Positions 40,274-40,648 of a DNA stretch of 40,648 nt are shown here, piece after piece. Origin of the DNA: Candidatus Moraniibacteriota bacterium (GTDB taxonomy: Bacteria > Patescibacteriota > Minisyncoccia > CAIUEV01). Position 1 is the stretch's first letter; each line of letters starts with the position of its first letter. Where the stretch lies: NCBI GenBank assembly GCA_016867255.1, contig VGKB01000001.1, forward strand, positions 1 to 40,648, in the 5' to 3' direction. The notes beneath the pieces were generated by a model, which saw nothing but the letters and a program-made list of their open reading frames with translations, made no database searches and was not told where the DNA came from. Position numbers and translations under genes: made by a program.

Positions 40274-40648
40274 TTAAACCGTTTCTGACTCTTCTCCGCT
40301 TCCCAGCTCCAATATTTTAATTTCCTGAATCGTGCCTCCAGTTAGGCCTTTCAAGTCGCCATAAATTCCAAAAGTGTTATCAAGAACTCGCTGAACCTGT
40401 TTCTCTCTTTTTGCCCAAATGGCCTGATATGCTCTTTTTTCTTTTTCTATGTCGTTGTTCATTTCTGTAAACGCTTCTGCAATTACTTGGATTCTTTGCT
40501 TAAATTCAACGCTGTTTACATAAGCGTACACCACATCTTTCTTCTCATCTTTTCCTACTAAAGCCATATTAGCTTCGGCTACTTTTATTAAATCATATCG
40601 AAGTAAAGACGCCAGGTTGACTGCGAATTTTACATCGCAAATAAAAAC
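40274..40648 (-). CDS. DUF2130-domain protein, C-terminal part (runs off the window)
   Basis: The frame is open to the right edge, so the first visible ATG (40567) is internal. About 124 residues are seen, ending at 40274. EFKQRIQVIAEAFTEMNND, EKRAYQAIWAKREKQVQRVL and the GIYGDLKGLTGGTIQEI tail match the C-terminal part of DUF2130 proteins, a coiled-coil family of unknown function often found near DNA-processing genes. The helicase start follows after 14 bases with a GTAGGA site, so both belong to one operon. Confidence 0.8.
   Translation of the reverse strand, partial: VFICDVKFAVNLASLLRYDLIKVAEANMALVGKDEKKDVVYAYVNSVEFKQRIQVIAEAFTEMNNDIEKEKRAYQAIWAKREKQVQRVLDNTFGIYGDLKGLTGGTIQEIKILELGSGEESETV

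Overview
The window looks like a genome fragment from a small-genome, fermentative anaerobe, most probably of the Patescibacteria (Candidate Phyla Radiation, Parcubacteria-like). This is an inference. It rests on oxygen-defence genes typical of anaerobes (rubrerythrin, superoxide reductase), a class III (anaerobic) ribonucleotide reductase, a reduced two-subunit [NiFe] hydrogenase, PilO-like pilus machinery, many small membrane or secreted proteins without clear relatives, weak or absent Shine-Dalgarno sites at many starts, and the palindromic GCCTGCCGGCAGGC and AAATTTTA/GTTTCAAG intergenic repeats often seen in that group. No rRNA, CRISPR array, complete transposase or phage gene is visible. 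TGA acts as a normal stop.

Layout. 1-3 kb: edge of an unknown gene, a YgjP-type metallopeptidase, a DUF378 membrane protein, rubrerythrin, desulfoferrodoxin, a truncated HD protein and a Phd-type antitoxin, all on the minus strand. 3-5.2 kb: tRNA-Pro, a MntA/HepT toxin-antitoxin pair, a NYN-domain gene bracketed by 36-bp direct repeats, and tRNA-Thr. 5.2-7.2 kb: a PilO-like protein, a small membrane protein and a GT2 glycosyltransferase. 7.2-13.6 kb: a structured inverted-repeat element with its own promoter, RuvX, a class III ribonucleotide reductase (NrdD) whose C-terminal glycyl-radical part is missing and whose leader has competing hairpins, and a LeuRS with an enlarged editing region. 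Two inverted copies of a 157-bp MITE-like element lie at 6.2 and 13.7 kb.

13.8-17.7 kb: an unknown membrane protein, a LexA repressor with a good promoter and possible operator, the [NiFe] hydrogenase small and large subunits, and a convergent hydrogenase maturation protease. 17.8-23 kb: a cluster of unknown secreted or membrane-anchored proteins, one probably split by a frameshift. 23-29.8 kb: a B12-binding-type radical SAM protein, a membrane-anchored M23 peptidase split by a frameshift, a P2-type cation ATPase and a CaCA-family cation antiporter, the last two plausibly sharing calcium or cation homeostasis. 30-33.3 kb: a GH130 phosphorylase/hydrolase next to a two-domain GT4 protein, a probable mannoside metabolism unit.

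33.3-40.6 kb: unknown membrane-anchored proteins, then a markedly AT-rich block on the minus strand: the C-terminus of a DUF2130 protein, a 1525-residue Upf1-like SF1 helicase with a C-terminal nuclease and zinc ribbons, and an unknown 189-residue protein. This block is the best candidate for a laterally acquired, possibly defensive, module.
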